From: Omphiscola glabra
Lineage: Eukaryota; Mollusca; Gastropoda; Lymnaeidae
Length of the DNA: 64,000 nt
Direction: 5' to 3'
Assembly: GCA_964017045.1 (NCBI GenBank)
Contig: OZ024799.1
Coordinates: forward strand, 34,601,736-34,665,735
Part shown: positions 26,301 to 41,300 of the stretch, piece after piece
How positions within the stretch are numbered: position 1 is the stretch's first letter
How the letters are laid out: every line of letters begins with the position of its first letter
Notes under the pieces: model-generated
The model's database searches: none
What the model was told of the DNA's origin: nothing
The model's input: only the letters and a program-made list of their open reading frames with translations
Made by a program: the position numbers and the translations under genes

Positions 26301-29300
26301 TATTGGTAGTTTTCTAGCCTAGGGCTGGGTTCACCACACTGTACATACAATTTAACAACAATAATCATGAACTTAAAAATTAACTTACATTAATTAAAAA
26401 TAAACAAAACAAACAAATGTTTATTTGCCCAACCATTCCATAACAATTTACATGTGAACCCATGGACGGCACTCAGCAACAATTATTGGTGAAATAAATC
26501 TGCCATGTAAAATCGGATGGGTCATTAGAATATTTCATGAAGTTCAAGGGCGTGAAAAAAATGTGCTGTTGCGAGTCTTGAGCGGGGTAGTACTAATTAG
26601 GATTCTTATAACCTGCATTACTTGTATACATGTTTTGTCAAAATTTCAGCCCCACCCCCCATTGCTTGATAAAACATTTTATAAAGTATTTATAGGCAAA
26701 AATTTGTTGAAGAGTTCTTTGATTGCAACAACAGATAAAACTAATTGAAAGTTTTTGTTTGTCTGTACAGGAATCAGTCAATTTAATTCAGCGTTTTCAG
26801 AAAGATGAGCTGAAAATACACACTCAGAACATCAAGAGTGACCAGGATGATGTGAAGCCAACCAAAGTCCCACCCCCACCTCTGCTGCTCTCTCGATCTG
26901 ACACCTGTATAGTTCTAAAACCAGCTCTGTTTTTACCTGAGTCTGGTGAGAAGGTAAGACAGTTGTGTCTTCAAGAGAGAAATAACAAAAATTCAACAAG
27001 TAAATTTGCTTTTTGATGATGCCTGGACTGGACAGGTCAAAGGTTAAATGCTCAGTTTTCTCATGGACATAATTTTATAGTTAAATTAAAGCAAAGTTTC
27101 ATTAGTTACCCTGGATTACTAAAATACCCAAAAAGATTATGGCAGACCTATGACCTTCAGCGGCCAGCCCGATGGCCGCAAGGTCATTGTAGTTCTGTTC
27201 CTTTTTGTCATTCACAGAGGAATGCTAACTCCTTGATGGCATGGGGAAGAATATAATAATTAAATTTACAATATATTTAGGTTTTACTCTGTGTCAGACC
27301 TGTTTACTCTTACGATTCTGGCGTACAATGTACGATTTTGAGGTGTATACATTATATATACTCTATGTTTATTTGTTACTATTAAGATAATGCATTGAAC
27401 GATTTTGTGATGATATCGTACGATTTTAAGAGTTTGCGGGTAAACAGGTCTGCTGTGTTGCAGGTGGCCAGTTACAGCATATTTGCCAGGAGTGCCACTG
27501 GTCCCAATGTCAAGGCTAGACTGAGTGACTACCATTTTCCTGGAACGGGAGAACAAGTCAGTTTCAAATGAAAGCCTTTTAAAATTGCTTTTGATGCATT
27601 TTTGTATGACCAAATAAAATAGACTATAAAAATTAAACTTCATGAATGATGATCATTTGTGTCCGTAATAATCACAGTTTTTATCTGGGTGTGCTCATGT
27701 CAAATATTAATTTCAGTTGAGCAAAGGTTAAGCACATGAATAGCTAGAATTGATATTAAGGATTATAAAAACAAAAATTTACTTTCAATTGTCTTAGAAA
27801 ATTACTCAGCTCTTCATTCACCTGCTTCCATTATTTCAAAAACGAGTGGTTGGTAATACGAAAACATGAAAGGAAATCTGAAAGGGTTGCTTAATTCTAC
27901 TGTTTAGGCATTACATCATTCTTTGACTTTCGGAGAATACTTTCCCTCTTTTCACTATATATTCTATATAAATTTTCACTGGCAATTATACTGGCAAACA
28001 TAATTTTTGTGTGTTATTTTTAAAAGTTAATTTCTGTAACTGATGCAATGAAACAAAAATTCTCTTTTATTTTAAGAATCCTGTAATGTTTGCTATACAA
28101 CTGGATCAGCACAACTAAATACAAAATTCTCTTTTTTTCTAAGATTCCTTTTATTTTTGCTATTCAACTAGATTGGCACAACTAAATACAAAATTCAAAT
28201 TTGTGTTGAAATAAGTCACTCAGGTTTAAATTCTCCTTTTTTTTAGATTACGGCCTTTCAATGTGAGTTTAAAGTCAGTAACCTTCAAGCTGGTGAGCGT
28301 TACCTGTTTGCAGTGGCAGCATACTCACCAGAAGGAAAGCTCATTGGAGATGGGATCGGGGATTCCACCAGGCCTACATTAGCATCATTGACTCTCCCTG
28401 TGCTCTTGTGTTGGGCGTATGTCTGTCAGGTAAGTTGAGGGGAGGGCACTCAAACCTATTCTAGCATAACTAAACACTGATTCAAGGGCACTCAGACTTT
28501 CTCAGTTCTCTGATGGTGGGGTTAAGAAACATATCTATGCTGGCTTCCATAGAAGAAGAAGTGTTTGTCAGAAAGAGGAAAACATTCTTATTAATTAGTA
28601 TATGAGTTCTTACCCAAGGGTTCTCAATTCAATATCTATGGTATAACTGACCATTGTTTTATTTGTGTATCATATAGACAAATTGCAAATTTGCTCTGGT
28701 TTATACATAAAATTTAAATTGATGTTTTTTTATTGTAGGCCTACCTGTCTTAGTAAATATAAAAAAAAAAGATTAGATTATTAAAAATCAAATGTTTAAT
28801 ATTCTCCAGCTGGCATATCAAGTTGGCTGTTACAACATTGCCAAACAGGGATGCAGGGTGTTGTGGGATTACTTTGTACTGAAGCCTCAGCCACCAGTCA
28901 GCGCCACCTACATCACTGAGGCTAAAAATGATTTTAAACTAACAATCTTAAGGTAGGACAGTTCTGACGAATAACCCAAAACCTACATTTACATGCACAA
29001 AAAAATAGAAAGGTGATAAGTAAAAATATAGGCCTGAGAAAGTTTGCTCATTATGGTTCTATGATAAAAAGGAAGTTTAAAAAAAATTTTTTTTTTAGGC
29101 TGAACCAGCGAACAGTCTGTTTGTCGTCTCCTGTCCTGCTTCGCCAGTTCCTGTCCAGCATCTTCATCCAGACAGACATCTCCATCAGAGAAGGTCAGCT
29201 GTTCTGTGATGTCATCTGTGACAAAGGTCCCCTGTATGGCCACCAGCTTCAGAGACTGCACCAGTGTGAACGCCTGCTGATTGCTGTGGAGTTGGCAGGC

Positions 29301-32300
29301 TTCCTGAACGAGGCAAGCTTAGCTCTGCAGGCTGTGGTTCAGATCTATGGTCTTCTGGCACCCATTCTCTATCATAAAATTCCCTCCCTGGCTGTCATAC
29401 AGGTAAATGAAAGTTGATTATCTGTTAAAAGAACAGTGCACTTATCAATGGAATCAGTACTTGTCTATATCTGTACTTAGTTTATCCCCAGAGTACAACT
29501 GTTAATGAAATCAATGTCTATAATAAACACTTTGTGAAGTTCAACCATTTTTATATCCAATTTTTTTGTAAATATAAAAGAATCTGGCAAATATAATTTT
29601 TTTTTTTTTTTTTATAGATTCTTGTTTTATCTGTTTGATAATTATATCCATGCTAAAATACACAATAGTTTAAACTTTCCTTATGAATAGATTCTTCAAA
29701 GATGTCATGCAGTCCTGCAAGAGATTCCACCTGGCTTAATACAGAAGCGCCAAGGGACCATTGGAGACAGTCTGAATCACATGATAGCATGCATCACATT
29801 CTCCATGGCCAAGGTAATAATGCTTATCCTGTGAATATTACACACAGTATGCATTCACAAGGCTAACTGGGCCAGATAAAAAGGTGTCAATTAAATAAAT
29901 CTTTTTTTAAAAAATCTTACAGTGTCTTTACAACAAATTTGTTGCAGCTCTGGTTTTCAGGAGTAAAACTACTCTTTAAAATTGATATTTAATGTCCACT
30001 TGTTCCACTTTAACAGGCTTGTAAATTTACCAGTGAAAGTTTTCAATTTAATTAAGATAGTTGCATTCAATGTTTCTAAAACTTCATGTAAACTACTTAA
30101 GTCTCAAGTGTGCATGGATTATCTCCAGGTAATTGGAAAATTTCCAACTTGTTTTTAAAAGCCACAACACTGCAGCACACTGCTGTTTCTTTAACTTTTC
30201 CATTAAACTCAATCTTCCAGGCACTAAGGTCAAGGGGAGAAAACTTGCTTGCAGATACCATCATGGAAGATGGAAAACGTTTGTTAAAATTTGAGGTAGA
30301 AGCTAAACCAGCTGAGCCTGAAGAGCCTGCACCTGCACCTGGTAAGCTGATTATATTCTTGCTGTCAATATGGGGCCAGTAGGCGGTTATATGATTCTTA
30401 AAATGTATCCCTATTAATTTTTCACAACACAATAATGCTGACCAATTGAAACTAGATAGAAGTAAATTAGAGATTTTGATTAAGTCATAAATTGTTTATG
30501 TCTCAACTGTCTCTTGCACCAACTATCTCCTGTACCAACTATCTCCTGTACTACAATCTACTGGCCTAGCACACATATTTTCAATCCAATTTCTGATAAC
30601 ATTTATGCACAGACAGTTTAATAGCATGTGTTATTTGGTCTAAGTTATTCTAGAGAGTTAATTATGAGGATTTTTTTTTCCTTCAGAAACATGGAAATTA
30701 AGTCCACTATTTTTCCTCACTGTGTGAAGCTCGACCTTCTTTCAAACTGTCTTCTTATTCTTTGTGTGATAAATATATATTTCTTAATATTCCCTATCTC
30801 ATTGCCTTTTGAACTGTTTGTTTAAGCCAAAGGGGGCAAATCAACAGCTAAGGTTCTGTCTCCTAAACCTTACGGTAGGCTGCAAGGGAAGGAAGACAAG
30901 GTTGAAGCAGAAAATGAAGAGCTCAAAGCATTGGAGGCACACATTGCATCTGTTGGCAAAGCTGGTAGGAAATTGCAATGGCATTATTTAAAAAACTTAT
31001 TTAACAGTCACTTTGATTACAACATTGAAGTGTTTCAATAAACAAGTAGATCTAGTCACTTTTATATGCCCGTCACTGCACTCCACGTACTTTAAAATTT
31101 AAACTGTTTTTAAAATACTTGGCAGCTGCTTCTGAGTATGACCTGAGTGGTAGTGAGAGTGTCAGTATTCTTCACTCTTACATCTCCCATCTGCCCAGTG
31201 CTACAGCTTACAATCAAGGTAGGAATAACACGTTTCTTGCACCATTTTATCAGAAGTCTCTGTGACCGTCTGTAAAAATAGATTTCTTCACTTCTGCTAT
31301 TTTAACTTCATTAAAGAAGAAAGTGAACATAAGGTGTTGCTAACCTTTGACACCTTTAAACTTTAAGACATTTGAGCTTTGACACCTTTGAGCTTTGAAA
31401 CCCTTGAGCTTGACACCTTTGAGCTTTGACACCTTTGAGCTTTGAAACCTTTGAGCCTGACACCTTTGAGCTTTGACACCTTTGAACTTTGAAACCTTTG
31501 AGCTTTGACAGCTTTGAGCTTTGACACCTATAAGCTTTGACACCTTTGAGATTTGACACATGTATTGAAAAATAAAATCTTGATTTTGGATGTTTGAGGT
31601 GCGGTGGAAACTTGAGTCTGTGCAGACTCATCATCCATCCTTCTGAGCTGAGGCTCAATCACTTATCTATAAGGTTATCTGGCCAACATGCCAAGAGCTT
31701 CTGTACATTCAATGGCTTAAAATGCTATCATATGTTATCATCATCTGATTTTCATGTGCAGTATTTTTAAATTTAGCTATAATCACCTTTGTTGGACATG
31801 GTCTGTACTCAATCTAGCCATGCATTCATCTTTGTTGGACATGGTGTGTACATTGCTAAACAAGAGATGTCGTTATTCAAGTCTTCTCTTTATATCAGAA
31901 TTAGAGTAAAATATGACACAGATGTGACGAAGGACAACATTTCTATCAATGTTTTATCCGTTTTGACCAGTTGTCAAATTTAAGAGGAAGCATCGCTACC
32001 TGGAGTTCCTCGTTCAGGTGGCTCAGAAAGGCTTAACTGAGGGCTTGTCAGATGTGGTGCAGGAATGGTGTGATGAAGGCATTAAATGGTTGAACAAGTA
32101 AGTGAAAGTTCATTAAAGTTATTATCTTAAATTTTTTCTACATTCAAACCCATTTTAACTTTATTTTTGGAAGTCTCTTTAAAAATTAAATGTTTTGACA
32201 GAGAATAAATATGGTTTTTCTTGTGAAAACAGATTTGATATATAAAAACAAAAAAGTTTAAAAAATACAATCTCTCAGCTTTAGAAGGTCATGTTATATC

Positions 32301-35300
32301 TAATTTCTAGTTGGAGGAAATAATTAATTTTACTGTTGCAATGCAAGTTTGAAAGGTCTTTTTATGTTTTTGATGTGGGCATAGGTATAAAAAATTTATT
32401 TTAATCCTGAAGCTTACTCCATATTTAATGATTGTTTTTTAAGGAGCTAATTAGTGAAAGCTATTACAGACCTGTTTACTCTTACGATTTTGGCTTAAAA
32501 TGTATGATTTTGAGGTGTATACATTATATATACTGTATTGTTATTTTTTTTGTATTCAGATAAGGTATTGAACGATTTTGTGATGAGATTGTATGAGTTT
32601 AAGAGGTTAAGGGTAAACATGTCTGCTATTATGTGACTGTGCAGTTTGTTATTCCTAGACGTGATGAACTTATTGTTGGACCCAAAGCCTTCATGGACAA
32701 ACAACCTGGGGCATTTGTTGGCATTGGAAATGAACCAAAGAAATTTGCAGCAGCCATGGTTGAATACAGTGGCAAAAAGGTATTGCCTACATTTGTTCTA
32801 CACTTGTTTTTATTTCATAATAATCATTATAATCATCTCTCTTGGTAAAACGGTATCATTCAGTTTTACATGTACTTTTTGTTTATTGTTGAAAACATTA
32901 TCAAAATGACATTATTTTATCCATATATACCATTTATTTGACACAAATTATTCAAAATCAATTTATGATATAATTATGGCTGCTTTCTATGACTAATTTT
33001 TCAACTGTAAAAAGTATTTTATGTGGATGCTCTAAGTTTTCATCTGAAATGTTGCCTTGTGATGAAAATTTCACTGGATAGTTCCAAATCCTGATGTGTC
33101 TGAAGTAATGCTAGAAATTTATAATCTAATTAATATTTTCTGTCACAGGATGAAAAGGGTGGTAAAAAAGCCCAGGCTGTAAAGAAAGTCCAGAAGTATA
33201 AGGTATTTAGCTAGAAGTTTTTCAAATAACATTTCATGTTTATGTTGAATTATTTCTTTGATGGATTTAAAAATATTAATTAGTTCAGTTATTAATGAAA
33301 ATCATCTTTTTGGATGTTCACTATTTATAAAAATGATATTTGTTTTGAGTTTCAAGCCTAGAAATGGAATTTAAAGAAAGAAATAGTATTGTATCATTTA
33401 ACTATTAACCAAAAATATTTTATATCTACTACTAATCCAACAATTGTAATTCTAACTTTTTAAAAAAAGAGCAGTCAAAGTCTTTTTGTTTCCAGATTAT
33501 AAAAAGGGTCTTATGTTTTTCCTTAGTTCTCAAAGATTTTGAGAGCAATTAAGTTTAGTAGAATATTTTATAATTTTACGAGTTAGTTTCTAGTTATTCA
33601 TTTGTGTTTGCATATTTGAAAAATGTTGCAGCCATTGAGAATAACAGAGAACATGAGTGAGGCCATGAAACTAGAACAGGAGCACCTTGAGTTGGAGGTA
33701 ACTCTGTTAGCTATTGTATCTATATGCTGGGCTAATATCATTTGGTAAATTAAGTTTAAGTCCCCTGACTATTTTTATTTCAATACCTGATTGAGATAAA
33801 AGTTATTTACATAATTTTTAATGTCTGGGTAAGTGATTAATTTAGTGATACAATTTATTTCCAGGTGAGTTTATTTTTTGCTTCTGTGCACTTAGTTGTT
33901 TTTAAAAATAAAAATTGTGCAGTGTGCCAAATGCAAAATTCTCCTTTCTCAACCTGTTTTATGAATCTTCCATTGGAGTTTTCTTTTAATGTGCCAAAAT
34001 CTAAAATAGTTCATTAATTATTTTCTCTTAATTTTATACTAGTCCAGTTAAAAAATTTTTTTTTTAGAATCGAAAAAGACATAAAAACAAAAATAATTTT
34101 AAATCAATAACAAATAAAAAATTACCGCTTTATTGTTAGATTTTCCTCAGCGGCTGTGCAATGTGTCTATAATATGTCTATTATGTGCCTAATAGTTTAC
34201 TGAATAGCCATCCAACAAAAGTTATCAGTTTTTCCAGGAGATAACATTATATTTTGTTCTTGCAGGCTTTACAAATACTCGCTAATACTTTTGTGGATGC
34301 TTATCACAATCATCTTCGAGCAAGGAAATTCAGAACGTTGTGTGCAGAGGAGGCACCCTGGAGAAGTCAGGTATGTTTATTAGTTTGAAGAACATTTAGA
34401 AGTCCTTAGCAAGTTGAAATGATAGCATATTCTGGCTAGATGAAAACAATTCTAAGTTACTCCTTGCATCATGGAAGTTGATGTCAAAATCATCAATAAT
34501 ATTGATATATATAAATAGGGCATACAGCTATATCATTATATCATTTATTGATGATATTGGGGAGGGGACATCCTTTTCAAGTTTTGCCCCGTTTACAGAT
34601 TTTCTCGGTATTGTCCTGAGCATGGGGCCCCTGTAATTATGAGCTCTTTTTTTAATCTTGGGCACCTAGGCAACTGTGCAGTCAGCCTTATGATGACATC
34701 CTTATAATATAGAAAACATAAATTATATTTATCAAATTTCTTTGCTCATCTAATCTGTTAGATGTCTTAAAATCTAAGAAATATTTTAAATGGCAAATAG
34801 AGAGAAAAAATCTCTCAAGCCACAATTGAATTTAAATGAAAAATTAAAACTATTGATGATTTATTGTTCATGAAAGTAAATTCAGAAAAAATAAATGCTT
34901 TTCATCATTAGATATGAAAAATAGGGACACAAACATTTATATATGGACACACAAACATTTACATATGGACACACAAACATTTACATATGGACACACAAAC
35001 AATAGATTGGCTCAAACAAATTACCTACACATTTTCTAAAAGTGTTTAAAAAAATTAAATTGTACTTACTCAAAAATAGATGGAGGTAGTGAAATACTAG
35101 ATAACCACAGACCCACTTCAGGCCTGGTATTTATTTAGTTCAATGTGGTCAAGTAAGTTTCAAAGGGCGAGCGCAAAAGTTAAATATTGTCAACTGCTTT
35201 CACAGCTGAATGTCATCAAAGGTGTGAGTCACTTCAATGGCCTTCTGCAAAAGCTGGAGAAAAGAGAGAAAGTGATGGGAGCTTCTGGGTATCGTACATA

Positions 35301-38300
35301 CAGGTAAATGTTGAGGACTATAGTGTATTGGACATATGGGAAAATGTTGAGGAATACAGGGTGTCATACACTTAGGTTAAATTCTGGGGACTTGCAGTAC
35401 ACAGTTTTTGAAGACCAAAGCAAGTTAACTGAAATCAAAGTTCATCATCATCATCATCATGTCCCTTAGTCCAAGGACCATTGGGGCACCACAGGTGACA
35501 TGAAAACTATCCTTCTCCATTCCTCTCTGTCTTCTGCACTACGCATAGCATTGACTATATTTAGTCCTGTCCACTCTCAAATCAAAATTATGAAAATATT
35601 TACTGCTAGAAAATTATCTTTGCACTCGACCAACTTTTTGTGTGGTTCTTAATGTGATAAGAATAAAGAATATATGACATCTGGATTGTTGAATAAAGTT
35701 AAATGATTATTTTCATTCCTTGCTATCAGGTCTGACTTCTTGGATCAAGAGTGGTTCACATTGGAGACAACTGGGGTGATATTGGTAGGGAGTGAGGATG
35801 CTCCAAAACCACAGCCGGCTGCTGCTCCGGTGAAGTCTTTCACAGGAATGTTATCCAACAGACCAACACTTGTCAAAATGAAACAATCTGGCATGGAAAT
35901 AGCTGCAGCTATGTCAATCTCAGGTAATGAAAATATGCACCTTAATCTGGGCATATTTGTGCCCCTTGGAAAAAGCTGTTTTGAAACAATACCACACTTA
36001 ATTATTCCACTTTAATAATGAACCTTCACTACTTCAAGATATTATAATAGCTTCACATCATTGAGTATACTTTAATGTTTCAGATGAACCTCTGGTCACC
36101 CAACCATCTGCATTAAGGCTGGATACTCCTCATACGTACCGTTCAGACAGAATGTCAATGGCTTCCCCTCTTCCAGATATCTTGTCTCCCATGATTTCTG
36201 CAGAAACGGTTGACTCCCTTGCCAAAACATTGAGTTGCTTTAGGAGGGCTCTGGTGAGCTGAAGTTTTTTCTTTTTTTATCAAATATGTTTATATCTGCT
36301 CTGCCACTTAACTATTTTTTTCTCATTTAAAACCTCCAAAACTTTTTGTGTATGATTCAGTAAAGAATGTTGATGGTATAATTTTTTTTTTTTAACAATT
36401 GCCTGTTCAATGTCTCGGTTGTTTTAAATTTTTAAGTAAATCTAACTATTAGGGCTGATCTTGCTGCAGTTTTTTTACACTCAGGTCGGAGTCCGGGTCC
36501 GGGTATTACAAAAAATAAAGTTATCTTCTCAGTTTCTTTAATGTGTTCACCCAATGGGATGAGAGGAAAAGTGCATGTATAGAAACAATAGCTATTATGG
36601 AGGATCAGTTGAAGGTTTCAACACACTAATAGCTTAATAATCTAGTCATTTTTTTCTCTTTCTTTTTTTATGTTGTGTAGTGTAGTCAGAGTGTAGCTGT
36701 AGTGTAAGAATGTAGCTGTAGTGTATTCAGAGTGTAGAAAAAATGTTTAACTAGTCTCATCACTGTTAATAATATTTACATTTTAAAATGAAAATTCAAA
36801 TAAGAAAATAAAGGCAAATTTTACACACACACCTCCCGTCTCCAATTTCTGAAATTCTCAACAACAACAAAACAAAAAAAGGGGGGGGGGGGGGGTGTTG
36901 TATGTGGCCGTCTGGTAGCAGTTTTCCATTTTTATGATTTTTATTTTTTTAACTGGCAAGGCAATAGCTTTTATGTTATATTTGTCATTCTCATATAAAT
37001 TAAAACTACAACAATATAAAATAATTTTAAACATTCAGCATGTCTAACCTTTGATGAGTAATTAGTCTTACCATGAATTCATATATTTATTATAAATCAA
37101 AATAAATATAGTTCTATACCAGTCTGTGCAGTCTGCTTTTATTATATTAATGCTGATCTTTTTCAAATTATTATTATTAGTGGTCTTATATAGCACGATA
37201 CCCCAGCCTAGGGCTGGGCTCACTGTGCTGTGCAAAAAAATATTAGCATAAGACACTGAATCGTGACAATAAAATACAATACATTTAGACTATGTAATAA
37301 AGAATAGCTGTATAACAACAAAACAAAAACAAATGCATATTCACCCCCCCCCAGAACTTTTACATATCAAGCCATGGACGGCAGCCAGCAGCTTGGCCTG
37401 CATCAAAGTGACTATGAGCTCATTTAAATGACACCTCATCTTCTTTTATATCTACAGTGTTTTTTTTTTTTTTTTACAGTAAAACCTAAAATATGATATC
37501 TGTAAATATCAAAAGATTATGGATTATAATTTGTTAAAATTAAACTAATTGCAGCATATATATGGTAGAATTAGAACACCTCTACAGTGGATGTTTTTGC
37601 CTCACCAGGTCTTAGCACACCGTGGTCAACACTGGACCCTGCTCCAGAATGCTGGGAGGGCACTATGGAACTGCACTCACACAGCTTTGATGAGGGCATG
37701 CGGGACAGACCAGGAGGGAAGTGACTCAGGACTGATCACTGTAAAACTTCTGCGGTCACTTGTCTGGGAGACCTTCTACATGGCAGCTGATTGCCTTCTG
37801 GACATGCTGGTCATCTTACAGGAGGCCTTGGAGAAACAAGCAGCCAGGGTGAGACTAGAAGTTTATCGGCTTTGTGCTCTCTTATTTGATTTAAAGATGG
37901 TTGGCATTGGCTTGGCCAATTAAGAAAGGTTTAACAAGGTTTAGTGTTTATCTCGGTTTCTGTGTGACTATTTAGAAATTAACCAATTAGTAATATGAAG
38001 GATAAAACAGCACTCTAAAGAAAGAGCTTATTTTAATTAGTTTTAATTGCTTTGAGAATAATTTACACCATTTGTGAAGCTGAAACATTTCATTTGCTTT
38101 ATTTAAATGTACAATTTTTAGGCCAAGAGTAAAGGGAAGTTACTTGGTAACTTGTTTGAGTCATGGATGGGGGATATACATTTGGAGCATGGCGGTGCCC
38201 CATTGAAGTTTGACACGATCTTGGATGACACCAGTATTGTAGATGCTCGTTGGATTCGTAGATTGGTGTTGAGAACACTTGAGATGCTGTACCTTGAACG

Positions 38301-41300
38301 CAAGTGGGAGAAACTGGTGGACATCGCCTTGAGGTTCAGTTTTATTGCCAAGTAAGTTCAAGGCTTTTATTTTACTATTGACCCAATAAATGTAAAAATA
38401 TCATCAAAATGTTAAAATAATTAAATTAACCCATGACCGCTCATACAAATTCCTAATACACTAAATAGACTACAATGTTCCTAGTTTTAAAATTCATCAT
38501 GCTTCAAAAAAGAATTCTGGTTACTGTAAACTTGTTTATTATATAATATATGAACAATCAGCATTTTGTTCATAAGGTTCCATTATTGTCTAGAGTTTCA
38601 TGGTCAAGTTTCAAGAACAAATTTTTGGGCCTAAATCTTTAATAAACTGCTCACAAAAAATGGAACTTAATGAAAGTGGAGAGTGGGGTGTGGGAGGTGA
38701 AAGTGATGAGTCTATTTGTCCTATATGTAAAAGTGGGGTGTGGGAGGTGAAAGTGATGAGTCTATTTGTCCTATATGTAAAAGTGGGGTGTGGGAGGTGA
38801 AAGTAATGAGTCTATTTGTCCTACATGTAAAAGTGGGGTGTGGGAGGTGAAAGTGATGAGTCTATTTGTCCTACATGTAAAAGTGGGGTGTGGGAGGTGA
38901 AAGTGATAAGTCTATTTGTCATATATGTAAAAATGGGAGGTGAAGGCAGTGGGCTAATTAGTTCAAAAGGTTGGTATTAGGACAGCGGTTGTTGTTGTGG
39001 AGTTTAAATTGCCTGGGAATAAAAACTGTGTTAAAACAAGAGATAATTTTAAAAAAGAAAGTTTTTTCTTGTTCTGAGGTCTCATTTCTTACTGTGCATC
39101 TGAGGTCTCATTTCTTACTGTGCATCTGAGGTCTCATTTCTTACTGTGCATCTGAGGTCTCATTTCTTATTGTGCAATTCAAAATTCAAACATAATAGTA
39201 AACTTATATTTCCTAAATTTTTATGAAAATAATACTTGTTCATTTTGATTATCTTTGGTTAGACAGGAAAACTACAAAAGTGAAGTTCCTAATATCATTT
39301 CATCTAGTATTATCTATAATTTTCTGATTTTGTTTGTTTGTTAAAGAAATCGCTATGCAGAACAAGTCATTCCACTGATTGTGAAAGCTCAAAGGTCAAT
39401 TGAGGAGAGAATTAAAAGTGTTGGTGGACCCTTGCCCCCCCAGCCCCACTTTCTTGCACTGCAGGAGCAGCTAGGCTCAGTGATTCAAGCTAAAGAATAT
39501 TTGAAAGCACAGCTTTACGTGGACTTGGACCCCAGTAACCTTTCCACTGTAAACCCAGGCTCACAGATTGATCCCATTGGACATGGCGCATATACAGGTG
39601 ATTTAATACTTGTATCTTAGTGTGATACATACTTTGCTAGTTTCAACATGAGGAGTGTGTGGTTTAAGAAAATCTACCAAATAATTAGGCCTTGTCTAAG
39701 TTGTAGGTTCATTTGTACTCTCCCATTCACAAGTCAAGCCAAATCATGCATCTGGTCTCAAAACTAATTCTAAGTACATATGAATTTTTGAAATAAATTT
39801 TGTGTGTAGTCTTTTTGCTGTTGTTTGCATTATCTAGCCATTGTGTCTTTGGCAAAAAGAATTTTGTGTTCATAGCTATTATTTAATTCTTGGTTAAAAA
39901 ATACTTATTAGTATTTATGTTCAGAGCAAAACTTAACAGATCTATTTTTTCCCCTTTAAATTAAATAAACAGAAGCTGATGCTTTCCGTTTGTCTGCTGT
40001 TCCTCTGGACACTGATGTTAGTCTGAAGACACTCTATGACACACTCAGCCAGGCCAACTACACAGCACGAGCTTTACAGCACAGCAGACAGCTCCTGTGT
40101 ATGTACTTGGCTGGACAGCAAAATGGTAAATTTTCATTGGAATTTTATTTTTTTCACAAAATAATATATTTATTGATTCAGTTGCATCTCAACATTAAAT
40201 TAAAGAAAAATGATGAGGAGCTTAACAAGGGAAAAATAGACTTCAATACATTTTGATGAGTTATGAAGAATTTGTGAATGTTAAATTTTAATTTTAATAT
40301 AAAACAAAGCATGAGTGCTCTTCGTTAACTGTTAATTTTAATATAAAACACAGCATGGGTGCTCTTCGTTAACTGTCAATTTTAATATAAAACAAAGCAT
40401 GGGTGCTCTTCATTAACTGTCAATTTTAATATAAAACAAAGCACGGGTGTTGTTCACACAGCTGAGATATTATGTAGAGCCTCCAAATAAATAAAAATAT
40501 TGTCTTTGATCCTTGCATCCAGCTCAGGATAGTTTGATCATACGAGAGGCATCTAAAGTTGACTTCAAACTGGCCACTGGTCAGCCACACCCAGCATTGC
40601 CACCCAACAAGATGAAATCTCAGTTTAACAGAGCAGATGAGGTTGAAGTGACACCCTTGCCTAAATCACAACTTGGAACTGTAATAAACTCTTATGAAAA
40701 AACTATTGGTAAGCCTTTTATAACATCTTTATCTTTGAATAAAGCTGATCTTATTTAATTTTAAAATACTTTTAAAAAATCTGCTTTAGTTTTTAAAATA
40801 AAATTAACAACTGGAAATCTAATAAGACATAAAGATGTTTAATATTTGAGAATTTAAAATCAGTAACCATTACTATCTTTTGTAATGGATCTTTATAATT
40901 TGGAGGGCATTGATGTTTTACTTGATGATGTAAAGTAGAATTTGGCAGGCTAATTTGATAAATGTATTTTAAAAAAATTGTAATACTGCCAAAAAGATTA
41001 AAATTGTATATTTGCTTTTAATTTAATAAGATCTTTTTAGAAATTAAACTTATATTTGATACATTTTATGCAATATTAATAGGCAAAAAGAGAAATTTTA
41101 AAGAGGATACAAATTAAACTTTAAAAATACACAAATCCATTATTGGACAATTAACTATGATTACTTTGTTTGCAGCAGGTCAGTAATAAATAAATAATGA
41201 GCTTTGTATTTCTAAAACTAATCAAATAGATGACACAACATTAGCAATACCCTTTAATTCATTGGAAAATTAATATTATACCAAAATATAGATACACTTT

